From positions 1 through 8,293 of the forward strand of contig CALFUE010000037.1 of assembly GCA_937916345.1 (NCBI GenBank): a stretch of 8,293 nucleotides of DNA, in the 5' to 3' direction. This DNA comes from an uncultured bacterium (lineage in GTDB: Bacteria > Bacillota > Clostridia > Lachnospirales > Lachnospiraceae). Shown in pieces: positions 1 to 5,998 of this stretch; the stretch's first letter is position 1, and every line of letters begins with the position of its first letter. The notes beneath the pieces are model-generated. The model was not told the DNA's origin. It saw nothing but the letters and a program-made list of their open reading frames with translations, and made no database searches. Both the position numbers and the translations under genes were made by a program.

Positions 1-642
1 TTTCTCATCAAAATCAGGCCATGCCACATCGGTGAAATAAAATTCCGTATAAGCCAGCTGCCAGCAGAGATAATTTGATAGTCTCTGCTCGCCTCCGGTG
101 CGTATCAGAAGATCCGGATCCGGAAGTCCCGCTGTATCCAGGTGTTCCGAGACCAGATCGGGAGTGATCTGATCCGTTTCTATCTCTCCCTCATGCTCCA
201 ACGTCATGAGTTTTTTAATGGTTCGGCACATCTCATCCCTGAAACCGTAATTGAATGCGATGGTAAAGGTGAGACCGGTGTATCTGTCCGTATAATCCTC
301 CATCATCACGATCTTTTTGCGAAGGTTTTGATCAATGCCTGTCATATCTCCTATGACCTTCAGCCGCATATTTCTCTCATCGGCCTCGTTTTTAAGTCTG
401 TCCAGGTATGAGCTCATCAGTCTCATCAGCTCTGAGACCTCATCCTTTGAGCGCTTCCAGTTTTCTGTGGAGAAGGCGTAGACCGTCACATAATTGACAC
501 CCAGCCGATAGGCCTCCTCAACGATCTTTTCGATATTTTTTGCGCCTGCCATATGGCCAAAGCTTCGTATCTTTCCCTGTTTTTTCGCCCATCTGCCGTT
601 TCCGTCCATTATAATGGCGATATGGTTTGGTATGTCATTCAT
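1..642 (-). CDS. uppS: Isoprenyl transferase (undecaprenyl diphosphate synthase), C-terminus cut by window edge
   Basis: Cis-prenyltransferase that adds isopentenyl units to farnesyl diphosphate to give undecaprenyl diphosphate, the lipid carrier for peptidoglycan and other envelope polymers. It acts in the cytosol at the membrane. The 214 visible codons start MNDIPNHIAIIMDGNGRWAK; the HIAIIMDGNGRWA motif (residues 7-19) carries the catalytic Asp13. FSTENW (57-62) and RTGGEQRLSNYLCWQ (181-195) are the other family signatures, followed by YTEFYF. The reading frame is open to the left edge; the family is usually about 230-255 residues, so roughly 20-40 residues are missing. The start at 642 is preceded by GAGG with seven bases of spacing and leaves only five residues before the His of the first motif. 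It is the last gene of the rpsB-tsf-pyrH-frr-uppS cluster; cdsA would be expected next. It may have its own promoter in the gap after frr. Identification is very secure. Confidence 0.96.
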   Translation of the reverse strand, partial: MNDIPNHIAIIMDGNGRWAKKQGKIRSFGHMAGAKNIEKIVEEAYRLGVNYVTVYAFSTENWKRSKDEVSELMRLMSSYLDRLKNEADERNMRLKVIGDMTGIDQNLRKKIVMMEDYTDRYTGLTFTIAFNYGFRDEMCRTIKKLMTLEHEGEIETDQITPDLVSEHLDTAGLPDPDLLIRTGGEQRLSNYLCWQLAYTEFYFTDVAWPDFDEK

Positions 643-677
643 AAGTCGTCCTCGTACAGGATTCAAGTCCGTCTCCT

Positions 678-686
678 GTTATAGCA
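678..686 (-). promoter_or_regulatory. Candidate extended -10 promoter for uppS
   Basis: On the minus strand the sequence reads TGCTATAAC, an extended -10 element (TG-N-TATAAC, five of six matches to TATAAT). It lies just after the hairpin that follows frr. No good -35 hexamer is visible 16-18 bases upstream (GGTTTC is the nearest), which extended -10 promoters can tolerate. Transcription would start near 671, leaving a leader of about 30 bases that contains the uppS ribosome binding site. This is inferred from sequence alone. Confidence 0.33.
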
Positions 687-688
687 TT

Positions 689-719
689 AGAGAGTCAGGC
701 GAAACCCACCTGACTCTCT
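689..719 (-). other. Strong RNA hairpin between frr and uppS (possible attenuator or processing site)
   Basis: On the minus strand, AGAGAGTCAGGTG pairs with CGCCTGACTCTCT across a five-base GGTTT loop. This gives 13 base pairs with a single U-G wobble. The hairpin begins 18 bases after the frr stop codon. It lacks the T-run expected of an intrinsic terminator on the minus strand (AATGCTATAAC follows), so it is more likely a weak terminator, an mRNA processing or stabilising structure, or an attenuator separating uppS from the upstream genes. The plus strand is followed by a short CTATTTTA and codes for nothing nearby, so a plus-strand role is unlikely. Confidence 0.6.
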
Positions 720-737
720 CTATTTTACTATTAATGG

Positions 738-1292
738 TCACACCGTCAAGATTTCTTTTGACTTTGTATCGACCATCTTGTCTATATCACTGATATATTT
801 ATCTGTGAGCTTTTGTATCTCATCCTCCATATCCTTTGTCATATCCTCAGATACATCGGATCCCTTGGAAAGCTTCTTCACGGCGTCATTCGCGTCCCGG
901 CGGATATTTCTTATGGCAACCTTTGCGTCCTCACCGTGCTTTTTTACTTCCTTTGCCAGATCCTTTCGCCGTTCCTCCGTGAGCTCAGGAAATACCAGCC
1001 TGATGACTTTTCCGTCATTCGTGGGATTAAGCCCCAGGTCGGAAATAAGGATGGCTTTTTCAATATCCTTTAATATCGAGGGCTCCCATGGCTGTATCTG
1101 TATCATCCTCGGCTCCGGGACGGAGACATTAGCAACCTGCTGTATGGGAGTAGGTGTCCCGTAATAGTCTACCCTAAGCCTGTCCAGTACATGCGGATTG
1201 GCGCGGCCTGCTCTGATGCTTCCCAGCTCCTCGTCCAGAGAGACAAGGCTCTTTTGCATTTTTTCATCAAACGGTTTTATATTTTCGTTCAT
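738..1292 (-). CDS. frr: Ribosome recycling factor
   Basis: RRF splits post-termination ribosomes together with EF-G, freeing the subunits from mRNA and tRNA. The protein has 184 residues against 185 in E. coli and is complete. Domain I is the three-helix bundle formed by about residues 1-30 and 105-184; domain II is about 31-104. Recognisable family motifs are SIRAGRANP (25-33), YYGTPTPIQQVANV (43-56), PELTEERRK (102-110) and KVAIRNIRRDAND (124-136). The ATG at 1292 is preceded by AAGGGGG with five bases of spacing. It starts 15 bases after the pyrH stop, so the two are almost certainly on one transcript. After it the gap to uppS holds a strong hairpin, so frr may be the end of a transcriptional subunit. 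Nothing in the protein is unusual. Confidence 0.97.
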   Translation of the reverse strand: MNENIKPFDEKMQKSLVSLDEELGSIRAGRANPHVLDRLRVDYYGTPTPIQQVANVSVPEPRMIQIQPWEPSILKDIEKAILISDLGLNPTNDGKVIRLVFPELTEERRKDLAKEVKKHGEDAKVAIRNIRRDANDAVKKLSKGSDVSEDMTKDMEDEIQKLTDKYISDIDKMVDTKSKEILTV

Positions 1293-1307
1293 AAATCCCC
1301 CTTGTAA

Positions 1308-2012
1308 TCAGTCGACATAAACCTCGGTCCCGTCGAAATCCCCCAGCACCGCATCCCTGATGCTGTGCGGCTTGTTCAGGGCGAACACATACATGTGCAT
1401 CCCATGCTCCATGCACATCACAGAGGCCGTCAGATCGACAACAGCGAGTTCTTTTTCAATGACCTCGTGGATCGAAACCCTGTCATATTTTTTTGCAGAC
1501 GGATCATTTTTCGGATCCCTGTCATATACTCCGTCAATGGCCTTTGCCAGATATATCCCGTCACAGTCGGTCTCTATTGCCCGCAGCACCACTCCGGTAT
1601 CAGTGCTGAAAAAGGGATGTCCCGTACCGCCGGCAAAGAATACCACCATATTTTTTGAGAAATATTTGTTGGCTCGATCCTTTGAGAAGAGCTTTGTGAA
1701 GGAACCGCATTCAAATGGCGTCAGTATATTCGTCATCATGCCCTGCATACGGAATATCTCTGAGACATAGATGCAGTTCATTACAGTGGCAAGCATACCG
1801 ATGGAATCTGATTTCGTGCGGTCTATCTCGGCGCTGCCGGACCGCCCTCTCCAGAAATTCCCTCCGCCTATCACTATGCCTACAGAGATGCCGCTGTCGA
1901 CGATCTCCTTTACCTGCAAAGCCACATCCTTTATGATTTCATCATCAAATCCATTAGTCTTGCCGCCGGCGATAGCTTCACCCGAAAGTTTCAGAAGTAT
2001 ACGCTTTTTCAT
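1308..2012 (-). CDS. pyrH: UMP kinase (uridylate kinase)
   Basis: Phosphorylates UMP to UDP with ATP, the step feeding UTP, CTP and UDP-sugar pools. It is a cytosolic hexamer of the amino-acid kinase fold. The 234-residue length is normal for the family (about 235-245). Visible motifs are LLKLSGEA (6-13), the glycine-rich IGGGNFWRG (48-56), DRTKSDSIGMLATVMN (64-79), the UMP-site GGTGHPFFSTDT (128-139) and AIDGVYDRDP (158-167). DLTASVMCMEH (193-203) is of the Clostridia type rather than the proteobacterial one. The ATG at 2012 lies eight bases after the bactofilin stop, and its ribosome binding site (AGGG, six bases away) overlaps that TAG stop, which suggests translational coupling. Normally pyrH directly follows tsf; here two envelope genes lie between them. 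Confidence 0.97.
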   Translation of the reverse strand: MKKRILLKLSGEAIAGGKTNGFDDEIIKDVALQVKEIVDSGISVGIVIGGGNFWRGRSGSAEIDRTKSDSIGMLATVMNCIYVSEIFRMQGMMTNILTPFECGSFTKLFSKDRANKYFSKNMVVFFAGGTGHPFFSTDTGVVLRAIETDCDGIYLAKAIDGVYDRDPKNDPSAKKYDRVSIHEVIEKELAVVDLTASVMCMEHGMHMYVFALNKPHSIRDAVLGDFDGTEVYVD

Positions 2013-2020
2013 AAATAACC

Positions 2021-3055
2021 CTATTTATCCCTTTTTTCAAAAAGAGAATCCATATCGATATCCGAGTAGCACTGAGAGCAGAAACCCTCGATAACGGCGC
2101 CGTTGTTTATCTGAACCGACTTTGACTTGATGTTCCCAACAATGACAGCGCTTGAATCGACGACTACAGGACCCTGGACATCGATATCACCCTTTATCGC
2201 TCCTGCGATAACAGCTCCGGTAGCAGTAACATTTCCGATGATGACAGAGCCCATGCCGACCTTTACGGTGCCGGTCGAGCTTATCTCGCCCTCGATCTTT
2301 GAAGTGTCAGCAAAGAACTCGGATGAACTGCTGTTTCCGGTAAGAGAACCCGTGATAGTCAGTTTTCCGTTACACTTAACATCACCGGTCACGCTGCCCT
2401 GTACCTCAAGTGAGCCTGTGCTTTCGATATTACCAACGATCTTTGTACCGGAAGTAATGACCGTGTTTTCATCACTTTTTACTGCCGAATCAAGCTCATC
2501 AGATACAGACATCTTTGACTGTGAAGCAAAATCTTCAGTTGATCTGATAGAATCAATTGAATCCATTTTTGATACCTCCGCTTTCTTTTCTTCTATTTCT
2601 ATTTCCTCGACCTCGATCAAATCGGGGACAACCTCTTTCTTGGGTTCTGTATCACTCTTTGAATCGGGATCCTCTTCCAGAGGATGCTTCTTTTCATTTT
2701 TGGTCTCGGGCTCGTTCTTTGAGGGGGCATTCAAGCCCGGTATCTCAAATCTTGGGAACTCCGCATCCAGATGCTCGTCGATGGTCTTATTCAGCTCTTT
2801 TTCAATTGACTTGTCAAAAGATTCCTCAACCTTCTTTTCAACCGGTTTTTCAGCCGGCTTCTCAGGCTCGTTTGTAACATCAGCCAGGAGTGAATCAATC
2901 TTTTTCATTTCCTTTTCGATATCTATATCAGAGCCGGGTTTGTCGGAGGAATCCTCCTCCTTGTATTCGTCATTATCCTCAAAATCGTCTTCCTGAGGCA
3001 TCAGTTCACTGACCGCTTCCGAAAAATCGTCCTTGAAGTCCTTAAAAAAACCCAT
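2021..3055 (-). CDS. Bactofilin (polymer-forming cytoskeletal protein) with long acidic N-terminal extension
   Basis: Bactofilins self-assemble without nucleotide into beta-helical filaments that scaffold cell-wall enzymes at the inner face of the membrane. The 344-residue protein has three parts. Residues 1-20 (MGFFKDFKDDFSEAVSELMP) look like an amphipathic helix with Phe3, Phe4, Phe7, Phe11, Val15 and Leu18 on one face, a plausible membrane anchor. Residues 21-197 are very rich in Glu, Asp, Lys, Ser and Pro and are probably disordered. Residues about 198-326 form the bactofilin domain, with short repeats of the type GNIESTGSLEVQG, GDVKCNGKLTITG and GNVTATGAVIAG. The tail has a CSQC pair (326-329). 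Typical bactofilins are about 110-200 residues, so the extension is long. The ATG at 3055 has a strong AAAGGAGG site. It lies 18 bases after the deacetylase gene, implying co-expression. The fold is secure; the partner is inferred. Confidence 0.92.
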   Translation of the reverse strand: MGFFKDFKDDFSEAVSELMPQEDDFEDNDEYKEEDSSDKPGSDIDIEKEMKKIDSLLADVTNEPEKPAEKPVEKKVEESFDKSIEKELNKTIDEHLDAEFPRFEIPGLNAPSKNEPETKNEKKHPLEEDPDSKSDTEPKKEVVPDLIEVEEIEIEEKKAEVSKMDSIDSIRSTEDFASQSKMSVSDELDSAVKSDENTVITSGTKIVGNIESTGSLEVQGSVTGDVKCNGKLTITGSLTGNSSSSEFFADTSKIEGEISSTGTVKVGMGSVIIGNVTATGAVIAGAIKGDIDVQGPVVVDSSAVIVGNIKSKSVQINNGAVIEGFCSQCYSDIDMDSLFEKRDK

Positions 3056-3073
3056 TCCAATCCTCCTTTATGA

Positions 3074-4060
3074 TTAATGATGTATTACAGGAGATGAGTC
3101 CGTGATAGGAAGTATCTCGCAATCCATCTCCAAAAGCCCGTCTATGATCCCGGGCAGTGCCTCTACCGTTCTAACCTTTTCGGTGGCATCGTGCATCAGA
3201 ACCACTGAATCCTTGTATTTAGTGACACCGTTTATCACATTGTTTACCAGATCCTCTGAAGTGTATGCCTGCGTAGTGGCGTCTCCGCTCACCACATTCC
3301 AATCGTAATAAACGATCCCTCTTGCGCCCAGAAAGCGGATCAGCTCATCCATATCAACGCCTGAGACGCTGTTGCTGCTCCCGCCTGGAAACCTGTAAAA
3401 ACCGGGTTCAACACCTGCGGCATCGACGATCAGATCGTAGATCCTGTTGTAATCATCCGCAAAACTCTTTAGAGACTCGTAAACCGAGAGGTAATTGTGG
3501 GTATAGGAGTGCATCCCTATGGTGTGCCCCCTGTTAACGATCTCGGCATAGAGCTTCCGCATTGCTTCAGTATCTCTCCCGTTCACAAAAAATGTGGCTT
3601 TTATGCCGTATTGATCCAGTATATCCAGTATTTTTCCGGTATTACCGCTGGGACCGTCATCAAAAGTCAGAAAAACCCTGCGCGTATCACCTTCACTGTA
3701 GAGGTTTTCGGCAGGGTCAACATGATCTCTCACTTTTTCAAGCAGGAGATCTGATATTTCAAGCTCAAGAGACAATTCATCGTCGCTCATCCCGGTTTGG
3801 TCTTCGCCTTCGAATATCTCCCCTGCGCTTCCCACTGCGCCTTCTGCGGCCTTCACACTGTCATCTATCGTGATAAGTATATTTTCTGTGAGTATATCCA
3901 GCTGTGTCTGAAGGGAATGCACTCTGAAAAGCAGAAATACGCATGTGATCAGGCATATCATGGCAATCGCTGTAATCATCACAACAATGCCTGTCTTTAT
4001 GCGGTTTATCTTTTTTTTATGTGCTCTCTTCTGAGCAAGGCTGCCTTTTTTTTCGCTCAT
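3074..4060 (-). CDS. Membrane-anchored polysaccharide deacetylase (NodB / carbohydrate esterase 4 domain)
   Basis: Predicted metal-dependent de-N-acetylase of an extracytoplasmic polysaccharide, most likely peptidoglycan amino sugars; the exact substrate cannot be told. The 328-residue protein has a basic N-terminus (residues 3-22), one transmembrane helix (about 24-46), a variable, partly acidic linker (about 47-127) and a NodB domain (about 128-322). The basic end before the helix predicts a cytosolic N-terminus and an outside catalytic domain. All catalytic motifs are intact: TFDDGP (132-137) with catalytic Asp134 and metal ligand Asp135, HSYTH (184-188) with both metal His, RFPGG (223-227), DWN (253-255) and LMHD (288-291) with the catalytic His. 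The ATG at 4060 follows AAGGAG with five bases of spacing, 20 bases after tsf. The bactofilin follows 18 bases later, so the pair probably works together on the envelope. No cleavable signal peptide is seen. Confidence 0.93.
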   Translation of the reverse strand: MSEKKGSLAQKRAHKKKINRIKTGIVVMITAIAMICLITCVFLLFRVHSLQTQLDILTENILITIDDSVKAAEGAVGSAGEIFEGEDQTGMSDDELSLELEISDLLLEKVRDHVDPAENLYSEGDTRRVFLTFDDGPSGNTGKILDILDQYGIKATFFVNGRDTEAMRKLYAEIVNRGHTIGMHSYTHNYLSVYESLKSFADDYNRIYDLIVDAAGVEPGFYRFPGGSSNSVSGVDMDELIRFLGARGIVYYDWNVVSGDATTQAYTSEDLVNNVINGVTKYKDSVVLMHDATEKVRTVEALPGIIDGLLEMDCEILPITDSSPVIHH

Positions 4061-4080
4061 AATGACTCCTTAGGACAGGA

Positions 4081-5016
4081 TCAGCCTCCGATCTGAGCGG
4101 CAACCTCAGCTGCGAAATCTTCATTCTTCTTCTCGAGCCCCTCGCCGGTTTCGAAACGGATAAAGCGCTCTACTGCGACGGTTGAACCGACCTTCTTTGA
4201 AATCTCCTCAAGGTATTTTGCGACAGTCTGTTTTCCGTCCTCTGCCTTTACATAGACCTGGTCTAAGAGACAGATCTCCTTAAGCTGCTTTGATATACGA
4301 CCCTCGATCATTCCTGCTATGACCTTCTCGGGTTTTTGAGATTCTTTGGGATCATTCATGATCTGAGCCTTGATGATCTCCTTTTCATGGTCTATAAATT
4401 CAGCGCTGATGTCTTTTCTCTCGATGTACTTCGGAGAGAGAGCTGCTATCTGCATCGCGATGTTTTTCAATGCTTCCTTTACTGTGTCGTCTGTCACGGC
4501 TGTCTTTGCAACGACGACTACACCGATCCTTCCGCCACCGTGTATATAGTCAACCAGAATTCCGTCTGTGGCCTCAGCCTTCTCGAAGCGTCTAATCTTC
4601 AGGTTCTCACCGATGGTAGCAACCTGTGATACCAGCTCCTCGTTTATGGTCTTTGAGGAATCTCCCGCAAGGCTGTCCTTCAGGAAATCGTCGAGCTCTG
4701 TTGCGTTTGTCGAAAGAGCACTCTCAGCCACCCTCTCGACAAATGACTGAAATTTTTCGTTCTTTGCGACGAAGTCTGTCTCTGAGTTTACCTCTACGAT
4801 AGCTGCCTTCTTATCTCCGTCCAGCGCGATGCGTACGATACCTTCTGCGGCGATCCTTGCTGCCTTCTTCTCAGCCTTTGCCTGACCGTTCTTTCTGAGG
4901 TATTCCACAGCCTCATCCATATTTCCGTCTGTCTCTCCAAGAGCTTTTTTGCAGTCCATCATGCCTGCGCCGGTCATTTCCCTAAGCTCTTTTACCATTG
5001 CTGCTGTTATTTCCAT
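4081..5016 (-). CDS. tsf: Elongation factor Ts
   Basis: Nucleotide exchange factor that releases GDP from EF-Tu. The complete protein has 311 residues, longer than E. coli (283) but normal for Clostridia. It begins with the UBA-like N-terminal domain (MEITAAMVKELREMTGAGMM, then DCKKALGE), followed by the EF-Tu contacting motif TDFVAKN (80-86). The core repeats follow, and the end carries RFIRFETGEG (284-293). The start at 5016 was chosen because the conserved N-terminus begins there. The same frame is open upstream to 5190, but those 58 residues are arginine-rich, lie inside rpsB and match nothing in the family. The ribosome binding site AAAGGAG sits 11 bases before the ATG, slightly long. 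It follows rpsB after 31 bases, the near-universal pairing. The next gene is the inserted deacetylase rather than pyrH. Confidence 0.97.
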   Translation of the reverse strand: MEITAAMVKELREMTGAGMMDCKKALGETDGNMDEAVEYLRKNGQAKAEKKAARIAAEGIVRIALDGDKKAAIVEVNSETDFVAKNEKFQSFVERVAESALSTNATELDDFLKDSLAGDSSKTINEELVSQVATIGENLKIRRFEKAEATDGILVDYIHGGGRIGVVVVAKTAVTDDTVKEALKNIAMQIAALSPKYIERKDISAEFIDHEKEIIKAQIMNDPKESQKPEKVIAGMIEGRISKQLKEICLLDQVYVKAEDGKQTVAKYLEEISKKVGSTVAVERFIRFETGEGLEKKNEDFAAEVAAQIGG

Positions 5017-5047
5017 TGTTGTGTTGACTCCTTTCGATATCCTTCTA

Positions 5048-5827
5048 TTAATTCTGCTCTGCTGCCACTTCTTCGATACTCTTCCCGGTCTCAGGAGCGT
5101 TCTCCTCCATCTCCTTAGCAACCTCTGAGTAGCTCTCGGCTGTCTCGCCCTGATTTGCCTCAATGACAGCATCTGCCATCTTTGAGACAATAAGCTTCAC
5201 AGCTCTGATGGCGTCGTCATTTCCGGGGATAACATAATCAAGCTCCTCCGGATCGCAGTTTGTGTCGGAAATTCCGATAAGAGGGATACCCAGCGCATGA
5301 GCTTCCTTTACGCAGAGATGCTCCTTCTTCGGATCTACAACGAAAATGGCGTCAGGTATTTTTTTCATATGTTTGATACCGCCAAGGTTCTTCTCAAGCT
5401 TATTCTTGAGCTTTTTCAGCTCGATGACTTCCTTCTTGGGAAGCAGGTCAAAGGTGCCGTCTGCCTCCTTGCGCTCGATATCCTTTAATGTCTTGATCCT
5501 GCTCTGGATGGTCTTGAAGTTTGTTAGCATACCGCCGAGCCATCTCTCGTTTACATAAAACATACCGCAACGCTCTGCCTCTGTAGCTATGGCTTCCTGA
5601 GCCTGCTTCTTTGTGCCTACAAACAGGATGCTGCCACCGTTTGCGGCGATGTCTGCGATAGCGTTGTAGGCATCGTCAACCATACCTACGGTCTTCTGCA
5701 GATCAATGATGTGGATACCGTTGCGCTCCGTATAGATGTAGGGAGCCATCTTGGGGTTCCACCTTCTGGTCTGGTGTCCGAAATGCACACCAGCTTCAAG
5801 TAACTGTTTCATTGAAATAACGCTCAT
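5048..5827 (-). CDS. rpsB: 30S ribosomal protein S2
   Basis: Structural protein of the small ribosomal subunit, at the head-body junction, and required for S1-type initiation in some bacteria. The 259-residue protein is complete. It starts MSVISMKQLLEAGVHFGHQT; other hallmarks are RRWNPKMAPYI (21-31), SILFVGTKKQA (66-76), NERWLGGMLTNF (93-104), PDAIFVVDPKKE (158-169) and PGNDDAIRAVKLI (201-213). The acidic C-terminal tail (about 226-259) is variable in the family. The start at 5827 is fixed by homology and by GGAGG seven bases upstream. The frame is open to 5899 but that extension is not S2-like. A second GGAGG occurs 15 bases further upstream. It is the first gene of the translation cluster, with a leader and candidate promoter before it; S2 is autoregulated in some bacteria, but no known S2 element is recognised here. 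Confidence 0.97.
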   Translation of the reverse strand: MSVISMKQLLEAGVHFGHQTRRWNPKMAPYIYTERNGIHIIDLQKTVGMVDDAYNAIADIAANGGSILFVGTKKQAQEAIATEAERCGMFYVNERWLGGMLTNFKTIQSRIKTLKDIERKEADGTFDLLPKKEVIELKKLKNKLEKNLGGIKHMKKIPDAIFVVDPKKEHLCVKEAHALGIPLIGISDTNCDPEELDYVIPGNDDAIRAVKLIVSKMADAVIEANQGETAESYSEVAKEMEENAPETGKSIEEVAAEQN

Positions 5828-5932
5828 TTTTCTACCTCCATTCGTTTTTCCTCCATGACCCATCATCCTAAGCGCGCCCCGCATCCGCGGACTCGGCACG
5901 AAAGTCCGGTGTCATGTGCGTTTTTTCACTAA
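5828..5932 (-). promoter_or_regulatory. Putative rpsB 5' leader
   Basis: If transcription starts near 5932, the rpsB message has a leader of about 105 bases. It contains a GC-rich block (about 5868-5918) quite unlike the A-rich flanks. In that block CGGACT and AGTCCG (5888-5893 and 5903-5908) can form a six-pair stem with a nine-base loop. Near the gene the leader carries two copies of ATGGAGG, the second being the rpsB ribosome binding site. The rest of the 171-base gap after rhaD (5933-5998) holds only the candidate promoter, an A-run and a short palindrome. The leader is inferred from the position and composition only. Confidence 0.35.
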
Positions 5933-5939
5933 CTACAAT

Positions 5940-5968
5940 ACCTTATCATTATTTCCACGATATGGCAA
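5940..5968 (-). promoter_or_regulatory. Candidate sigma-A-type promoter for the rpsB cluster
   Basis: On the minus strand TTGCCA (5968-5963; four of six matches to TTGACA, diverging at positions 4 and 5) and TAAGGT (5945-5940; three of six matches to TATAAT) are separated by 17 bases. The region is AT-rich and preceded by an eight-base A-run that could act as an upstream element. The -10 is weak. The main support is position: this is the only sizeable gap upstream of rpsB, between a catabolic gene and the translation cluster. Other registers are possible. Confidence 0.33.
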
Positions 5969-5998
5969 GATTTTTTTTCATGATACGTATCTTTGTTG

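Noticed and set aside
1360..1770. 136-codon open frame on the plus strand opposite pyrH
   Set aside because: It is a shadow of the pyrH codons with no ribosome binding site or recognisable domain, on the strand opposite a secure gene.
2127..2996. 289-codon open frame on the plus strand opposite the bactofilin gene
   Set aside because: Its composition is dominated by Ser, Phe, Thr and Pro, the mirror of the acidic and repetitive bactofilin codons. It has no recognisable domain, and the minus-strand gene there is certain.
5017..5190. 58-residue upstream extension of the tsf frame
   Set aside because: It is arginine-rich, overlaps rpsB and lies before the conserved EF-Ts N-terminus; the AAAGGAG at 5028-5034 supports the start at 5016.
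5828..5899. 24-residue upstream extension of the rpsB frame
   Set aside because: It does not resemble the S2 N-terminus and includes the ribosome binding site region; the S2 start at 5827 is standard.
5971..5991. Eight-base T-run and GATACGTATC palindrome after rhaD, considered as a terminator
   Set aside because: The T-run is on the plus strand and reads as A on the transcribed strand, and it lies on the wrong side of the palindrome, which has no loop. No minus-strand intrinsic terminator is formed.
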